From Rhodoferax sp. (GTDB taxonomy: Bacteria; Pseudomonadota; Gammaproteobacteria; Burkholderiales; Burkholderiaceae_C): a stretch of 64,000 nucleotides of DNA. Positions 1 to 8,572 of the stretch are shown in pieces (position 1 is the stretch's first letter; the number at the start of each line of letters is the position of its first letter). The translations under genes were made by a program, and so were the position numbers. The notes under the pieces were generated by a model. It was not told the origin of the DNA, did no database searches, and saw only the letters and a list, made by a program, of their open reading frames with translations. The stretch is taken from contig NZ_JADMJN010000003.1 in assembly GCF_018780565.1 (NCBI RefSeq), positions 124,001-188,000 of the forward strand. Direction: 5' to 3'.

Positions 1-141
1 CAATATGGTGCGTCTGTCGAGGATTCGGCGGAAAAGCTTCAATACGACCTCTATTACGTGAAGAACCACAGCCTGTTCCTGGATCTTGTTGTTCTCTTTG
101 AGACCGTCAGTGTGGTCCTGCTCGGCAAGGGCGCGCAGTAG
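1..141 (+). CDS. EpsB-like sugar transferase, C-terminal end (partial)
   Basis: Only the last 46 codons are present, ending in TAG. The tail contains LQYDLYYVKNHS, the typical end of bacterial sugar transferases (PF02397) that start polysaccharide synthesis by moving a sugar phosphate onto undecaprenyl phosphate at the inner membrane. In PEP-CTERM loci the gene just before prsK is commonly the TIGR03013 (EpsB-type) transferase, which fits both this tail and its position 19 bases before prsK. The catalytic region lies outside the window, so the family call rests on the tail and context. Confidence 0.75.
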   Translation, partial: QYGASVEDSAEKLQYDLYYVKNHSLFLDLVVLFETVSVVLLGKGAQ

Positions 142-160
142 GGTGCACGGGTTCTGACCC

Positions 161-2272
161 ATGGACAGTGGCAATCTGGCGTTGATGGCATGGGGCTATG
201 GCTTGGTGGGTCTGGCCTACACGGCTTTTGCTCTGCGCCTGCTGCAACTTGGCTACGCTGCCGCGCCGCGTGAACTGTCCAAAACGGCAGTGTTGACAGC
301 CGTCACTGGAAGTGCCTTGTGGGGGTGGTTTGGGCTGGCACTTTTGCTGACAGCCAATTCTGTTTTTCTGACGCTTGGTACGTTTTCTGACCTGCTCAGA
401 TACGCCTGCTGGTTTGTATTTCTGCTGGTCCTGCTGCGACCGAAGTCAGCCAAGACCTCGTCTGACGGTTTCGCGTGGATGGCTGCTGCCGCCCTTGCGT
501 TGACAGTATTTGGTTTTCTCGCGCTTCTGTTCTCGGTCTTGGAGATCGGGTTTTGGGGGGACACCGCCCGCTTGATCCTGTTCAGCTCGATGGCGTTGCC
601 GGTCTATGCATTGGTTTTGCTTGAGCAGGTTTTTCGCAATGCGACGGAGGACTCGCGCTGGAACATCAAGCCTCTGTGCCTGGGCTTGGCAGGCATGTAT
701 TTTTTCGATCTGTATCTGTTTTCGCAGGCGGTCCTGTTCAATCGCCTTGATGGCGATGCGCTCAGCATCCGGGGGGGCGTACATGCCCTGATTGTTCCGT
801 TGTTGCTGCTGTCCAGCACAAGGCGCAGCGACTGGATTTCCAAAATTCGCCTGTCGCCCAAAGCAGCGTTTCATTCGGCCACGCTGCTGATTGCCGGTGT
901 GTACCTGATCTTCATATCCGGCGTGGGTTACTACGTGCGCTACTTTGGCGGTGAATGGGGGCGTGCGCTGCAACTTGGGCTCGTAGTTTTTGCCCTGATC
1001 CTGCTCATGGTTCTTGCGCTGTCTGGGTCGGTGCGTGCCAAACTCAGGGTGTTTTTGGGAAAGCATTTTTTCCGCTATCGCTACGATTACCGTGAGGAGT
1101 GGCTCCGGTTTACACGCACTCTGTCGTCCAGGAATTCACCACAGGAAATGGGGCAGCAAGTTGTTCGAGCGCTTGCCGAAATGCTGGAAAGCCCGGCGGG
1201 CGGCTTGTGGATGAAGTCCATTGGTGAGACGGCATTCAGTCAAACAGCGCGCTGGAATATGGCGCAAACCACCGTGAAAGAAGATGCCAATTCGCCGCTG
1301 TGTCAATTCATGCTGACCAGTGGCTGGGTGATCAATCTTGAAGAGTACCGTTCTTATTCCCGACGCTATGGGCAACTCAAGCTGCCGATCTGGCTGCAGG
1401 AATTGGCGCAGGCGTGGCTGGTCGTGCCTTTGATGGTCGGTGAGGAATTGATCGGCTTTGTTGTTCTGGCCAGTGCGCGTGCGCGCATGGATGTGAACTG
1501 GGAGGTTAATGACTTGCTTAAAACTGCAGGACAGCAGGCCGCCAGTTTTCTGGCCCAGATGCAGGCCACGGAAGCCTTGCTGGAGGTTCGCAAGTTTGAT
1601 GCATTCAATCGCATGTCTGCGTTCGTGGTGCATGACTTGAAAAACATCGTGACGCAGCTCTCGTTGATGATGAAAAATGCGAAGCGACTGGGGAGTAATC
1701 CCGAATTTCAGCAAGACATGTTGATGACGGTGGAGAATTCGCTGGACCGGATGCGGCAACTGATGCTTCAGCTTCGCGAGGGGGCTACGCCTCCAGGGGC
1801 GGCCTTTGGCGTGAACCTCGGCGCGATCATTCGCCGTATCGAGGCTGTTGCAACGGGGCGAGGCAGGACGCTGGAGGTTCAATTGCTGCAGGAGGTCGAT
1901 ACGCGCGGCCATGAAGAGCGACTGGAGCGGATCATTGGGCATGTTGTCCAGAACGCCTTCGATGCCACGGACATGGATGGGCGTGTCTGGCTCAGGCTTG
2001 ATCGTTCAGGTGATCAGGCCCGGATTGTGGTGGGTGATACGGGGCATGGTATGTCGCCGGATTTCATCCGGGACCGCCTGTTCAAGCCGTTTCAGACGAC
2101 CAAACAGGCGGGGATGGGGATTGGGGCTTATGAAAGTTTTCAGTATGTGCAGGAATTGGGCGGGCGAATTGACGTGGACAGCGAAGTGAACAAGGGAACA
2201 ACGGTCACAATACGCCTGCCTTTGTTTGAAACCCACAAGACTTCAGATCTGCATTCGCTGGAAGCAAAATGA
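161..2272 (+). CDS. prsK: PEP-CTERM system sensor histidine kinase PrsK
   Basis: 703-residue membrane histidine kinase. The N-terminal half (about 1-300) is a series of hydrophobic segments, followed by a GAF-like region (about 320-470). The phosphoacceptor box SAFVVHDLKN has its histidine at residue 491, and the C-terminal HATPase domain shows NAFDAT and DTGHGMS. This layout is that of PrsK (TIGR02916), the kinase paired with PrsR in exosortase/PEP-CTERM polysaccharide loci. The stop overlaps the prsR start (ATGA), so the two are translationally coupled. The signal sensed is unknown. The start ATG follows the sugar transferase stop by 19 bases and lacks a strong Shine-Dalgarno, so coupling to the upstream gene is likely. 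Confidence 0.93.
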   Translation: MDSGNLALMAWGYGLVGLAYTAFALRLLQLGYAAAPRELSKTAVLTAVTGSALWGWFGLALLLTANSVFLTLGTFSDLLRYACWFVFLLVLLRPKSAKTSSDGFAWMAAAALALTVFGFLALLFSVLEIGFWGDTARLILFSSMALPVYALVLLEQVFRNATEDSRWNIKPLCLGLAGMYFFDLYLFSQAVLFNRLDGDALSIRGGVHALIVPLLLLSSTRRSDWISKIRLSPKAAFHSATLLIAGVYLIFISGVGYYVRYFGGEWGRALQLGLVVFALILLMVLALSGSVRAKLRVFLGKHFFRYRYDYREEWLRFTRTLSSRNSPQEMGQQVVRALAEMLESPAGGLWMKSIGETAFSQTARWNMAQTTVKEDANSPLCQFMLTSGWVINLEEYRSYSRRYGQLKLPIWLQELAQAWLVVPLMVGEELIGFVVLASARARMDVNWEVNDLLKTAGQQAASFLAQMQATEALLEVRKFDAFNRMSAFVVHDLKNIVTQLSLMMKNAKRLGSNPEFQQDMLMTVENSLDRMRQLMLQLREGATPPGAAFGVNLGAIIRRIEAVATGRGRTLEVQLLQEVDTRGHEERLERIIGHVVQNAFDATDMDGRVWLRLDRSGDQARIVVGDTGHGMSPDFIRDRLFKPFQTTKQAGMGIGAYESFQYVQELGGRIDVDSEVNKGTTVTIRLPLFETHKTSDLHSLEAK

Positions 2273-3630
2273 CATCCGAAAAAACGCGCTCCTTGCTCAT
2301 CGTTGAAGACGATCTGGCTCTGCAAAAGCAGATCAAATGGTCTCTTGACCGGTTTGAGTCGGTCACAGCCAATGACCGCGAAAGTGCCTTGCTGCAGTTG
2401 CGTAAAAACATGCCTGCGGTGGTTACGATGGATCTGGGCTTGCCGCCGGCTGCAGATTCAGTGTCTGAAGGATTCCGGCTGCTCGAGCAGATCATGGCGT
2501 TTGATCCCGATATCAAGGTGATTGTGCTCACGGGACAAAATGACCAGGTCAATGCCCTGCGCGCTGTGGCCATGGGAGCCTATGACTTTTTTGCCAAACC
2601 CTTCGAGCCCGAGTTGCTGAACCTGACCGTTGAGCGAGCTTTTCGTTTGTTCGAGCTGCAGGCCGAAAACAGGCGGCTGCAGGCGCTGCAGCAACCCGAT
2701 GCTTTGGCGGGCTTGATGACACGCGACCCCGAAATGCTGCGGATCTGTCGGACAATTGAAAAAGTGGCCCCTAGCAACGCTACCGTCATGCTATTAGGTG
2801 AAAGCGGTACGGGCAAAGAAGTGCTGGCACGTGGTCTGCACCAGGCATCGCCTCGTCGCGCCGGGAAATTTGTCGCCATCAACTGCGCCGCCATTCCCGA
2901 GAATTTGCTGGAGAGCGAGCTTTTTGGTTATGAAAAAGGTGCTTTCACCGGTGCCGCCAAACTGACGCTCGGAAAGATCGAAACAGCCAATGGCGGTACC
3001 CTGATGCTTGATGAAATAGGGGATTTGCCCTTTTCCCTTCAAGCCAAGCTGCTGCGGTTCCTGCAGGAAAGAACCATTGAACGCGTGGGTGGGCGTCAGG
3101 AGATTCCGGTCGATGTGCGCATCGTTTGTGCGACGCACCAGGATTTGAAGGCGCTTAGCAAAGAAGGCCGGTTTCGTGAGGATTTGTACTACCGACTGGC
3201 TGAAATTGTGGTGAATATTCCGCCGTTGCGGGATCGTGTGGGAGACGCAGCACTGCTGGCTCACGCGTTCGTGCGACGTTTTGCGCAAGAGCAAAACCGT
3301 TCTGCCATGACGCTGGTAGAAGATGCAGTCAGGGCGATTGAAGTGCATTCATGGCCCGGCAATATTCGTGAATTGGAAAACTGTATCAAGCGTGCCACCA
3401 TCATGGCGGACGGTAACCAGATTTCTGCTGATGATGTGGGTTTGACAGCCCTGTCATCGGACGAAGTTGATACTTCGCTGGACCTGCGTTTGATCAGGGA
3501 CGCCGCCGAGAAGCGCGCGATCATTGCGGCCATGGGGCGAGTCAATGGAAATATGGTCAAGGCGGCCGAATTGTTGGGGGTGAGTCGGCCTACGCTTTAC
3601 GATTTGATGCACCGATTGGGTCTGAAGTAA
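2269..3630 (+). CDS. prsR: PEP-CTERM system sigma-54-dependent response regulator PrsR
   Basis: 453-residue NtrC-type regulator. It has a receiver domain (1-about 125, phosphoacceptor Asp55 in TMDLGLPP), an AAA+ domain with Walker A GESGTGKE (177-184), the sigma-54 contact loop GAFTGA (224-229) and Walker B LMLDEIGD, and a C-terminal Fis-type helix-turn-helix (VKAAELLGVSRPTLYD). The intact GAFTGA loop predicts activation of sigma-54 RNA polymerase. Members (TIGR02915) are partners of PrsK and are reported to control PEP-CTERM genes. Two strong sigma-54 promoters within 8 kb (near 6535 and 10727) are plausible targets. Confidence 0.95.
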   Translation: MTSEKTRSLLIVEDDLALQKQIKWSLDRFESVTANDRESALLQLRKNMPAVVTMDLGLPPAADSVSEGFRLLEQIMAFDPDIKVIVLTGQNDQVNALRAVAMGAYDFFAKPFEPELLNLTVERAFRLFELQAENRRLQALQQPDALAGLMTRDPEMLRICRTIEKVAPSNATVMLLGESGTGKEVLARGLHQASPRRAGKFVAINCAAIPENLLESELFGYEKGAFTGAAKLTLGKIETANGGTLMLDEIGDLPFSLQAKLLRFLQERTIERVGGRQEIPVDVRIVCATHQDLKALSKEGRFREDLYYRLAEIVVNIPPLRDRVGDAALLAHAFVRRFAQEQNRSAMTLVEDAVRAIEVHSWPGNIRELENCIKRATIMADGNQISADDVGLTALSSDEVDTSLDLRLIRDAAEKRAIIAAMGRVNGNMVKAAELLGVSRPTLYDLMHRLGLK

Positions 3631-3669
3631 CCGGTTGGCGGCACCTTCAATTTATTCTCAGGGAACGAT

Positions 3670-6444
3670 ATGAATTTCAAGAAAACGCATTTGAACGTGG
3701 CATTGTCTGCCGCACTGGTCTGTCTGCTGCTTTCCGCCTGTGGCGAAAGGCCTGAGGCGATGCTGACTTCGGCCAAGGACTATCTGGCCAAAAACGACAG
3801 CAAGGCTGCTGTCATTCAGATTAAAAATGCATTGCAGAGCAACCCGGATCTGCCGGAGGCCCGCTTCCTGTTGGGTACGGCGCTTCTGGACAGCGGGGAT
3901 CCGGTCGGGGCAGAGGCTGAGCTGCGCAAGGCACTGGATTTGAAACACCCGCAAGACCTGGTTCTGCCGCTGTTGGCAAAGGCCTTGCTGGCACAGGGGC
4001 AGACAAAGAAGTTGACGGATGAGTTGGCCAAGTTCGAATTGACCCAGCCGTCCGCCAAGGCCAGTTTTCTGACCACGCTCGCTGCAGCCTATGGCTTGCA
4101 GGGCAAGACGGACTTGTCGCGTGAGTCGCTGAAGGCGGCCTTGGTGGCCGAACCTGGTTATGTGCCAGCCTTGATTGCCCAAGCGCGGCAGAAGGCGGGA
4201 CAACAAGACGCTGATGGGGCGTTGGCCATGGTTGAGGATGTCATTGCAAAATCTCCCAAGAGCCATGAGGCGTGGAAACTCAAAGGCGATATCTTGCTGA
4301 TTCTTAAGAATCAGGCGCCAGAGGCCTTGACAGCCTTTCGCAAAACGGTGGAGATCAAGCCTGACTTCCTGTTGGGTCATACAGCGATCGTCACGCTGCT
4401 GCTGCAACAGAACAATCTTGCGGACGCGGCAGCGCAACTGGAGCAACTGAAGAAAGTGGCGGCGAATCATCCGCAAGCCCGGTATTTGGAAGCTCAACTG
4501 GCGTATCAGAAGAAAGACTTCAAATCGACCAGGGAACTGGTGCAGCAGGTGCTGAAGGTCGTTCCCAACAATGTGCAGGGCTTGCAGTTGGCGGGTGCGG
4601 CAGAACTGCAGCTCAATTCGCCGGCGCAGGCGGAAGTGTATTTGAGCAAGGCCTTGCAGTTGGCGCCGGAGCTTCCTTTGGCACGCCGTTTGTTGGTGAT
4701 GGCTCATTTGCGTTCAGGACAGCCAGCCAAGGCGCTGGCCACCTTGCTGCCCGGTTTGAGCCGCGAAAAATCTGACCCTGAGTTGTTATCCGTAGCGGGC
4801 GAGGTGTACCTGCAAAATGGCGACGTCAAGAAAGCCGAAGAATATTTCGCGCGGGCGAGCAAGCAGGCACCCCAGGACGCCAGAAAGCGGACTTCCCTTG
4901 CGCTCACACACATGATGAGTGGCCAGGTTGAGTCGGCGTTCAGCGAGTTGCAGGATATTGCGGCATCGGATGCGGGCACCACGGCCGATTTGGCCTTGAT
5001 CAGCGCACATTTAAGACGCCAGGAGTTTGACAAGGCATTGAGCGCGATTGATGCCCTGGAAAAGAAGCAGGCGGACAAGCCTTTGGCGGCAAATTTGCGG
5101 GGTAGAACCCTTTTGGCCAGACAGGATGTCGCCGGTGCGAGAAAGAGTTTTGAGCGGGCCTTGGTGATTGATCCGACCTACTTTCCGGCTGTGGCCAGTT
5201 TGGCTGCCTTGGACATTGCGGACAAAAAGCCGGATGAAGCGAAGAAACGATTTGAAGCCGTACTGGCCAAGGATCCCAAAAATGGCCAGGCCTTACTCGG
5301 GTTGGCCGACCTCGCCGCGAGATCGGGTGCGGTAACAGACGAAGTCGCCAAGTTGATTGGCAATGCTGTCGCGGCAAACCCCACGGAGATGGCGCCGCGC
5401 TTGTTGCTGATTGACTATTATTTGCGCAATAAGGATGTTAAAGCGGCGTCGTCTGCGGCCCAAAACGCCGTGGCAGCTCTTCCCAACAGTCCCGAGGCAT
5501 TGGATGCATTGGGTCGCACTCAGCAGGCGTCCGGCGAATTCAATCAGGCCGTCGCTACTTACAACAAGCTGGCGGGCATGCAAGCGCTGTCGCCGCAGCC
5601 GTATCTGCGCTTGGCCGACGTTCATATGGCTGCCAAAGACAAGGATGCGGCAACTGCAAGTTTGCGCAAGGCGCTGGAGATCCAGCCCGACCTGCTGGAA
5701 GCGCAGCGCGCCATGGTATTGCTGCATCTTGACGCCAAGAGGGTTTCCGACGCGGTGACGACGGCGCGGACGGTGCAAAAACAGCGACCCAAGGAAGCCG
5801 TAGGCTTTGTCATGGAAGGCGATATCAATGCCACACAGAAGAATTGGGATGGTGCTGCAACGGCTTACCGTGATGGCCTCAAGCAGGTGAATTCACCGGA
5901 GTTGGCAATCAAGCTTCATTCAGCCTTGCTCGCATCAGGCAAAACGGCAGATGCGGACAAATTTGCAGCGACCTGGCAAAAGGACAATCCCAAAGACACG
6001 GCCATCCTCCTCTATTTAGGCGATGGCGCGATTGTGCGCAAAGACTACAGTGGGGCAGAAAAGTACTACACCGCAGTGACCAAATTGCAGGCCAACAATG
6101 CGGTGGCCTACAACAATCTGGCATGGGTGACCGCAAGGCTCAACAAAGAGGGCGCGATCGCTTTGGCCGAGAAAGCCAATGCCTTGGCGCCGAATCAACC
6201 GGCTTTCATGGACACCTTGGCTGTCTTGCTGTCAGATAAGGGGGACTACGCGAAAGCGCTGGACCTGCAAAGCAGAGTGGTGAAGTTGCAACCTCAGAAC
6301 ACCTTGTTCAAGTTGAATCTGGCCAAGATCCATATCAAAGGCGGCAAAAAGGACTTGGCCCGAAAGGAGTTGGATGAGTTGGCCAAATTGGGTGACAAGC
6401 TTGCGGCCCAAGCCGAAGTCACGGCGCTTTTGAAGAACTTGTAG
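3670..6444 (+). CDS. prsT: PEP-CTERM system TPR-repeat lipoprotein PrsT
   Basis: 924 residues. The N-terminus is a lipoprotein signal with lipobox LLSAC (Cys near residue 24), so the mature protein should be lipid-anchored. The rest is an almost continuous array of tetratricopeptide repeats, visible as recurring A..L..AL...P motifs. This matches TIGR02917 (PrsT), found next to PrsK/PrsR in exosortase loci. By analogy with other TPR lipoproteins of secretion systems it may scaffold polysaccharide or PEP-CTERM protein export. It begins 39 bases after prsR and is probably cotranscribed. A second, non-lipidated relative lies at 10833-13670. Confidence 0.92.
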   Translation: MNFKKTHLNVALSAALVCLLLSACGERPEAMLTSAKDYLAKNDSKAAVIQIKNALQSNPDLPEARFLLGTALLDSGDPVGAEAELRKALDLKHPQDLVLPLLAKALLAQGQTKKLTDELAKFELTQPSAKASFLTTLAAAYGLQGKTDLSRESLKAALVAEPGYVPALIAQARQKAGQQDADGALAMVEDVIAKSPKSHEAWKLKGDILLILKNQAPEALTAFRKTVEIKPDFLLGHTAIVTLLLQQNNLADAAAQLEQLKKVAANHPQARYLEAQLAYQKKDFKSTRELVQQVLKVVPNNVQGLQLAGAAELQLNSPAQAEVYLSKALQLAPELPLARRLLVMAHLRSGQPAKALATLLPGLSREKSDPELLSVAGEVYLQNGDVKKAEEYFARASKQAPQDARKRTSLALTHMMSGQVESAFSELQDIAASDAGTTADLALISAHLRRQEFDKALSAIDALEKKQADKPLAANLRGRTLLARQDVAGARKSFERALVIDPTYFPAVASLAALDIADKKPDEAKKRFEAVLAKDPKNGQALLGLADLAARSGAVTDEVAKLIGNAVAANPTEMAPRLLLIDYYLRNKDVKAASSAAQNAVAALPNSPEALDALGRTQQASGEFNQAVATYNKLAGMQALSPQPYLRLADVHMAAKDKDAATASLRKALEIQPDLLEAQRAMVLLHLDAKRVSDAVTTARTVQKQRPKEAVGFVMEGDINATQKNWDGAATAYRDGLKQVNSPELAIKLHSALLASGKTADADKFAATWQKDNPKDTAILLYLGDGAIVRKDYSGAEKYYTAVTKLQANNAVAYNNLAWVTARLNKEGAIALAEKANALAPNQPAFMDTLAVLLSDKGDYAKALDLQSRVVKLQPQNTLFKLNLAKIHIKGGKKDLARKELDELAKLGDKLAAQAEVTALLKNL

Positions 6445-6527
6445 GGTTGTCGGATTTTTTTACACTTCCTTGCTCGCGGCGTTGATGCACAAGAAAATAG
6501 CGAGATAGATCAAAGGTTTACTGGGCT

Positions 6528-6543
6528 CGGCATGAAATATGCA
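6528..6543 (+). promoter_or_regulatory. Sigma-54 promoter of the HPr-rel-A unit
   Basis: CGGCATGaaatATGCA matches the sigma-54 consensus TGGCACG-N4-TTGCA, with GG (6529-6530) and GC (6541-6542) exactly 12 bases apart. The predicted transcript start is near 6554, leaving an untranslated leader of about 139 bases before the ATG at 6693. PrsR, encoded 3 kb upstream, is the obvious candidate activator (inference). Confidence 0.7.
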
Positions 6544-6560
6544 TACACAGAGGCGGGCTC

Positions 6561-6580
6561 ATTCTGAATCCATTCAGAAT
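6561..6580. repeat. Perfect 9-bp inverted repeat just after the sigma-54 start
   Basis: ATTCTGAAT-CC-ATTCAGAAT is a perfect palindrome with a 2-base centre, beginning about 7 bases after the predicted transcription start. It could be an operator for a dimeric regulator or a small hairpin at the 5' end of the mRNA. No T-run follows, so it is not a terminator. Confidence 0.6.
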
Positions 6581-6692
6581 AAGTTGAAGGTGCCTTTGAG
6601 GGCAGAATCCAGGCGGATTCGTGATCTAGTTCACGCAGGTAGTCGCCGGAGGTGGTTAACATTGAACATTGCGAGTACGCGAGGGAATCCAT

Positions 6693-7319
6693 ATGAACAT
6701 TGAAAATACTGAATCGACCGGACGGGCCAAGGCAGAGGCATTGTCATCTGCCGCCATCGCGCGTCGTCGTGTTCTCCTCAAAGGCGTTGGCAAAGGTTCG
6801 GCGGTGTTGGCAGCTACGGTGCCGCTTCAAACTTTGGCGGGTCAGAGTTTGCTGACTTTTGATGGCAAGCATCAGTGCAGTGTTTCCGGTATGCATTCGG
6901 GTGTGCATTCTGCGACGCCGACGACCACGCCAGTCTGTGGCGGTTACAGCCCAGGATGGTGGGGACAGTCGCAGATCGTGGACGGCAAAATTGTTCCCAA
7001 GCGCGCATGGCCGACCCTTCCGAATGGCTGGACCTTCAATACGAAATGCGATGTGGTGTTTACCAAATGCACATTGAGAAATACCGATGGATCCAAGCCG
7101 TCTCTCTTTCAAATCATGGAGCCACAAGAGCCGATCAGCAAGTTTTCGAATACCGATGAGTTTCATTGGGTTTGCGCATGGTTGAATGCCTTGTCGCACA
7201 GCTTCAACTTCCCCTACTCCGGCCAGCAAGTGCTCGATTTCTATAACTCGCCGAGTATTACGGTGTATCAGGATGCCTTGACCTTCTTCAAGACCTACAT
7301 GGAAACGCATACTCCGTAA
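6693..7319 (+). CDS. Tat-signal protein of unknown function, first gene of HPr-rel-A unit
   Basis: 208 residues, no family recognised. The N-terminus has a twin-arginine motif (RRVLLK, residues 25-30, close to RRxFLK) followed by a hydrophobic stretch ending near TLAG (47-50), so export in folded form is predicted. The mature part has five cysteines (62, 82, 119, 126, 161), a Thr-rich patch (SATPTTTP, 73-80) and Trp-rich segments, and ends in ETHTP. The start is the ATG at 6693, with GAGGGA six bases upstream; a TTG at 6669 is in frame but would include the Shine-Dalgarno. The gene lies directly behind a sigma-54 promoter and 60 bases ahead of the PqqD-like, HprK-like and nucleotidyltransferase genes. 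That makes it the natural candidate substrate of those enzymes (inference). Confidence 0.8.
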   Translation: MNIENTESTGRAKAEALSSAAIARRRVLLKGVGKGSAVLAATVPLQTLAGQSLLTFDGKHQCSVSGMHSGVHSATPTTTPVCGGYSPGWWGQSQIVDGKIVPKRAWPTLPNGWTFNTKCDVVFTKCTLRNTDGSKPSLFQIMEPQEPISKFSNTDEFHWVCAWLNALSHSFNFPYSGQQVLDFYNSPSITVYQDALTFFKTYMETHTP

Positions 7320-7379
7320 GAAGTGTCGAGCCAGGTGCAAGTTATTGCATTAGGCTTTCGTACTGAAAATCATTGAGCC

Positions 7380-7658
7380 GTGGCTTGGCAGTTGAACGAA
7401 TTGGCATCCCTTCACTGGCGATGCTGGAGTGGCGAATGGGCCGTGTTTGATGTTGGGTCAGGCCAGACCCATCAGATGGACACCTTCACAGCCACAACCC
7501 TGATGATGCTCGAGGCCGGTCCCCAGGACTTGCCGGCACTGGGTGCCCAAGTGGCCGACGAATTGCAGTTGCCCAACAATGCTGAGCTGTCCTCGGTGTT
7601 GATCAATACCCTGGAGCAGCTGGTTTCTGTTGGCTTGATTGAGTCGACCGCCCCATGA
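7380..7658 (+). CDS. HPr-rel-A system PqqD family protein
   Basis: 92-residue protein of the PqqD fold (winged-helix RiPP recognition element type). It shows the typical pattern of an early W.VFD.GSG segment, a central T..T..ML stretch and a C-terminal L..LV..GLIES. It corresponds to TIGR04353, defined by co-occurrence with HprK-related kinase A. PqqD-like domains usually bind a leader region of a peptide or protein and present it to a modifying enzyme. The start is GTG at 7380 with no strong Shine-Dalgarno, and the stop overlaps the next gene as ATGA. The partner protein is unknown; the Tat-signal protein upstream is the simplest candidate. Confidence 0.85.
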   Translation: MAWQLNELASLHWRCWSGEWAVFDVGSGQTHQMDTFTATTLMMLEAGPQDLPALGAQVADELQLPNNAELSSVLINTLEQLVSVGLIESTAP

Positions 7659-8572
7659 TCTTGTCCAGCTTGAGCGCCGTCGAAGTACGGCGTCGACTTC
7701 GTGGGCCGGGCTTGTTGATTCGCACAGGACCGTTCAATTTCAGAATTCTTTCGGCCATAGAGTCGGTCGCGCAAGGTTTGATCTTGCTCTATGCAGACTA
7801 TCCCCTTGTAGACGACGGAGAGTTCATTGACTTCACAGTGACCCTGGCACCCAGCGGTGGCTTACGGCGTTTGTGGCGCCCCCAAGTCCGGTTTCTCTAC
7901 GATGGCGAAAGTCCCTTTGCGGTGTTGCCCATGGATCACGCTTTCCCCCTGCTTGAATGGGCGATGAACTGGTGTATCTCTACGCAGGCCCATCATTACC
8001 TGACGCTGCACGCCGCCGTGATGGAACGCGAGGGTTGCGCCGTGATCATGCCGGCGCCACCTGGTTCGGGGAAGAGTACCCTGTGCGCGGGTTTGGTCAA
8101 TCGTGGTTGGCGTCTTTTGTCAGATGAACTGACCTTGATTTCATTGACGGATGGGCTGATAACGCCTCTGGGGCGCCCGGTTAGTTTGAAGAATCAGTCC
8201 CTGGCGGTGATTCGGAATTTTGTCCCGCGCGTTGTGATGAATCAAGTGACGCATGACACCTCCAAGGGATCAGTCAGCCACATGAAAGTGCCCACCGAGC
8301 ATGTGCAGCGCCTGGCTGAGCGGGCCCGACCTCGTTGGGTGATATTTCCCAAATATGTGTCTGATGCCCCTGCAGAGCTCACGCAGCGTTCCAAAGCCAA
8401 CAGCATGCTGGAACTGGGGCGTAATTCATTCAATTACACGGTGCTCGGACTGACGGGGTTTGAGGTGTTGTCCAACGTTATATCTGTCAGTGACTGTTTC
8501 GATTTCCGCTACAGTCAACTCGAAGATGCGGTAGCAGTATTTGACAATCTCGTGGCGAAGGAGCGGGGATGA
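7655..8572 (+). CDS. HprK-related kinase A
   Basis: 305 residues, related to the C-terminal kinase domain of HPr kinase/phosphorylase. The P-loop PPGSGKST (about 135-142) follows a typical LTLHAAVMER strand, then SDELTLIS (156-163) and GRPVSLKN (173-180), the order seen in HprK. The N-terminal HprK regulatory domain is absent, and no HPr or PTS gene lies in the window. It corresponds to TIGR04352. In lasso peptide clusters, HprK-like kinases phosphorylate the precursor peptide, so a modification role on the neighbouring protein is conceivable. The true substrate is unknown. It is coupled by ATGA overlaps to the genes on both sides. Confidence 0.85.
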   Translation: MILSSLSAVEVRRRLRGPGLLIRTGPFNFRILSAIESVAQGLILLYADYPLVDDGEFIDFTVTLAPSGGLRRLWRPQVRFLYDGESPFAVLPMDHAFPLLEWAMNWCISTQAHHYLTLHAAVMEREGCAVIMPAPPGSGKSTLCAGLVNRGWRLLSDELTLISLTDGLITPLGRPVSLKNQSLAVIRNFVPRVVMNQVTHDTSKGSVSHMKVPTEHVQRLAERARPRWVIFPKYVSDAPAELTQRSKANSMLELGRNSFNYTVLGLTGFEVLSNVISVSDCFDFRYSQLEDAVAVFDNLVAKERG

